Assembly: GCA_028751095.1 (NCBI GenBank)
Contig: JAQZCZ010000002.1
Coordinates: forward strand, 1 to 60,188
Length of the DNA stretch: 60,188 nt
Source: Euryarchaeota archaeon Ods01
Lineage (GTDB): Archaea; Halobacteriota; Halobacteria; Halobacteriales; Halorutilaceae
Direction of reading: 5' to 3'
Below the pieces are notes generated by a model. The model did not search any database, had not been told where the DNA came from, and was given only the letters and a program-made list of their open reading frames with translations. Below are positions 59,291 through 60,188 of the stretch, one piece after another; positions within the stretch are counted from its first letter, which is position 1; each line of letters begins with the position of its first letter. Both the position numbers and the translations under genes were made by a program.

Positions 59291-60188
59291 ATGGAGCCGA
59301 AACCGTTCAAAAACGAACAGACGTTTCTGACACACGAGCAGAACGGGACACTTGATGAGTTTCACGCCTCGTACGAAGATGCTGTCGAAACCGTCAGGTC
59401 TGAGCTAGGCGGATTCCGTCCGCTGGTGATAGGCGGTGAGGATGTTGAGACCGGAGATAGCTTCACCATCATGAGTCCAGGCGACGCCGACGTAGTAGTC
59501 GGCGAGTTTGCCGCTGGCGACGCCGAAACCGTTGACAGGGCGGTCGAGGCGGCGCATACGGCGTTCGACGACTGGAGGGCGACCGAACCTGAGCGTCGCG
59601 CCCGTCTGTTCAGGGAGGCGGCGGCACTCGCCCGCGACCGGAAGTACGAACTCGCGGCTACACTGACCCTCGAAAACGGCAAGAACCGTGCTGAGGCGAT
59701 AGCCGAAGTGGACGAGGGTATCGACTTCCTCCGTTTCTACAGCCGTGAACTCGAACGGAACGACGGCTACGTCTTCGATACAGGTCAACCTACCCCCGAG
59801 GAAGACTGTGAGAACCGGCTCGAACCGTACGGCGTCTTCGGCGTCGTCGGACCGTTCAACTTCCCTTTCGCTATCTTCACCGGAATGACCGTCGGGGCGG
59901 CGATAATGGAGAACGCCGTCGTGGCGAAGCCCGCGAGTGCGACGCCGCTAATCGCCCACAAGGTCGTCGAAATACTGTCGGAGGCAGGGGTTCCGGATGG
60001 TGTCGTCAACCTCGTCACCGGAAGCGGAGGTAACGTCGGTCAGCCCCTCGTCGAAAACGACGGGGTCTCCGGCGTCGCTTTCACGGGGTCGCGCGAGGTC
60101 GGTCGTAGTATACGACGGAAGTTCTTCGAACTCGGCAAGGAGGGTCCCGTCGTCGCCGAACTCGGGGGTAAGAACCCAGTTATCGTGA
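59291..60188 (+). CDS. L-glutamate gamma-semialdehyde (1-pyrroline-5-carboxylate) dehydrogenase, 3'-truncated
   Basis: The frame is open from ATG 59291 to the window end, giving 299 residues of an expected about 510-530. It starts FKNEQTFLTHEQNGTLDEFHASYEDA (recognised by FKNEQT) and continues with FNFPFAIFTGMTVGAAI, VAKPASATPL, VNLVTGSGGNVG, VAFTGSREVG and AELGGKNPVIV, the last preceding the catalytic Glu region. The extended N-terminus marks the RocA/PruA subgroup of aldehyde dehydrogenases, which oxidise P5C to glutamate in proline or arginine breakdown. The catalytic Cys lies beyond the window. Confidence 0.88.
   Translation, partial: MEPKPFKNEQTFLTHEQNGTLDEFHASYEDAVETVRSELGGFRPLVIGGEDVETGDSFTIMSPGDADVVVGEFAAGDAETVDRAVEAAHTAFDDWRATEPERRARLFREAAALARDRKYELAATLTLENGKNRAEAIAEVDEGIDFLRFYSRELERNDGYVFDTGQPTPEEDCENRLEPYGVFGVVGPFNFPFAIFTGMTVGAAIMENAVVAKPASATPLIAHKVVEILSEAGVPDGVVNLVTGSGGNVGQPLVENDGVSGVAFTGSREVGRSIRRKFFELGKEGPVVAELGGKNPVIV

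Overview
The window reads as chromosome of a halophilic archaeon (class Halobacteria or a close relative). The evidence is a strongly acidic proteome, many leaderless genes with a TATA-like box about 25-30 bp before the start codon, an archaeal-type S-adenosylmethionine synthetase, a RIO kinase, a Nuo complex without the NuoEFG module, Tat-lipoprotein signals and a PGF-CTERM sorting signal. I cannot assign a genus. Isoleucine ATA is used unusually often, mostly after G, and the tetramers GATC and GGCC are almost absent outside one island. No rRNA, tRNA, CRISPR array or transposase gene was seen.

Layout. 1-1.6 kb: a 5'-truncated DNA methyltransferase converging on a PD-(D/E)xK nuclease, probably a restriction-modification pair. 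1.6-4.7 kb: M50 protease, purM and a wax-ester-synthase/DGAT-like acyltransferase. 4.7-7.16 kb: an AT-rich island with a trypsin-like protease and a GLUG-repeat, PGF-CTERM surface protein. 7.2-16 kb: RIO kinase, a lipoprotein, a DUF368 lipid-phosphate transporter, SAM synthetase, an HNH-like mini-protein, a phosphodiesterase-like protein, DUF5784, chorismate synthase and a stand-alone PD-(D/E)xK nuclease. 16-23.4 kb: VapBC with a palindromic operator, a winged-helix protein, acetyl-CoA synthetase, small unknowns, TrmI and a second HxxxDG acyltransferase. 23.5-35.9 kb: the nuo respiratory cluster (A, B, CD, H, I, then J1, J2, K, L, M, N), split by an opposite-strand dehydrogenase and followed by an MBL hydrolase and a DUF123 protein. 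35.9-37.6 kb: a CBS-ParB protein and an SDR. 37.7-43.9 kb: sufBDSUC plus a glutamate-cysteine ligase-like gene. 43.9-46.8 kb: wHTH protein, coaD, Lrp, aminotransferase. 46.8-50.6 kb: a NitT/TauT-type ABC transporter with two binding proteins. 50.7-51.7 kb: an Nmad3-like protein and a small wHTH. 51.9-59.0 kb: a tightly coupled sulfate-assimilation and siroheme operon. The window ends in a zinc-ribbon mini-protein and a 3'-truncated P5C dehydrogenase.

How it fits together. The right half is rich in sulfur and Fe-S metabolism. Sulfate activation and reduction (Sat, CysH, sulfite reductase), siroheme synthesis (CobA, CbiX-DR2241), a ferredoxin, a transporter of the sulfonate/nitrate class, SUF assembly and gamma-glutamylcysteine synthesis all lie within about 22 kb. 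The transporter and sulfite-reductase promoters share a GGGGCAA-type motif, and a small wHTH divergent from the reductase is a candidate regulator.

Points most worth a second look: GATC/GGCC avoidance with its reversal in the island; very short ORFs beginning exactly at the predicted transcription start in front of four genes; the operator-like palindromes; the two HxxxDG acyltransferases; the Nmad3-like gene beside the sulfur operon; and the Fe-S-less CysH with no APS kinase nearby.
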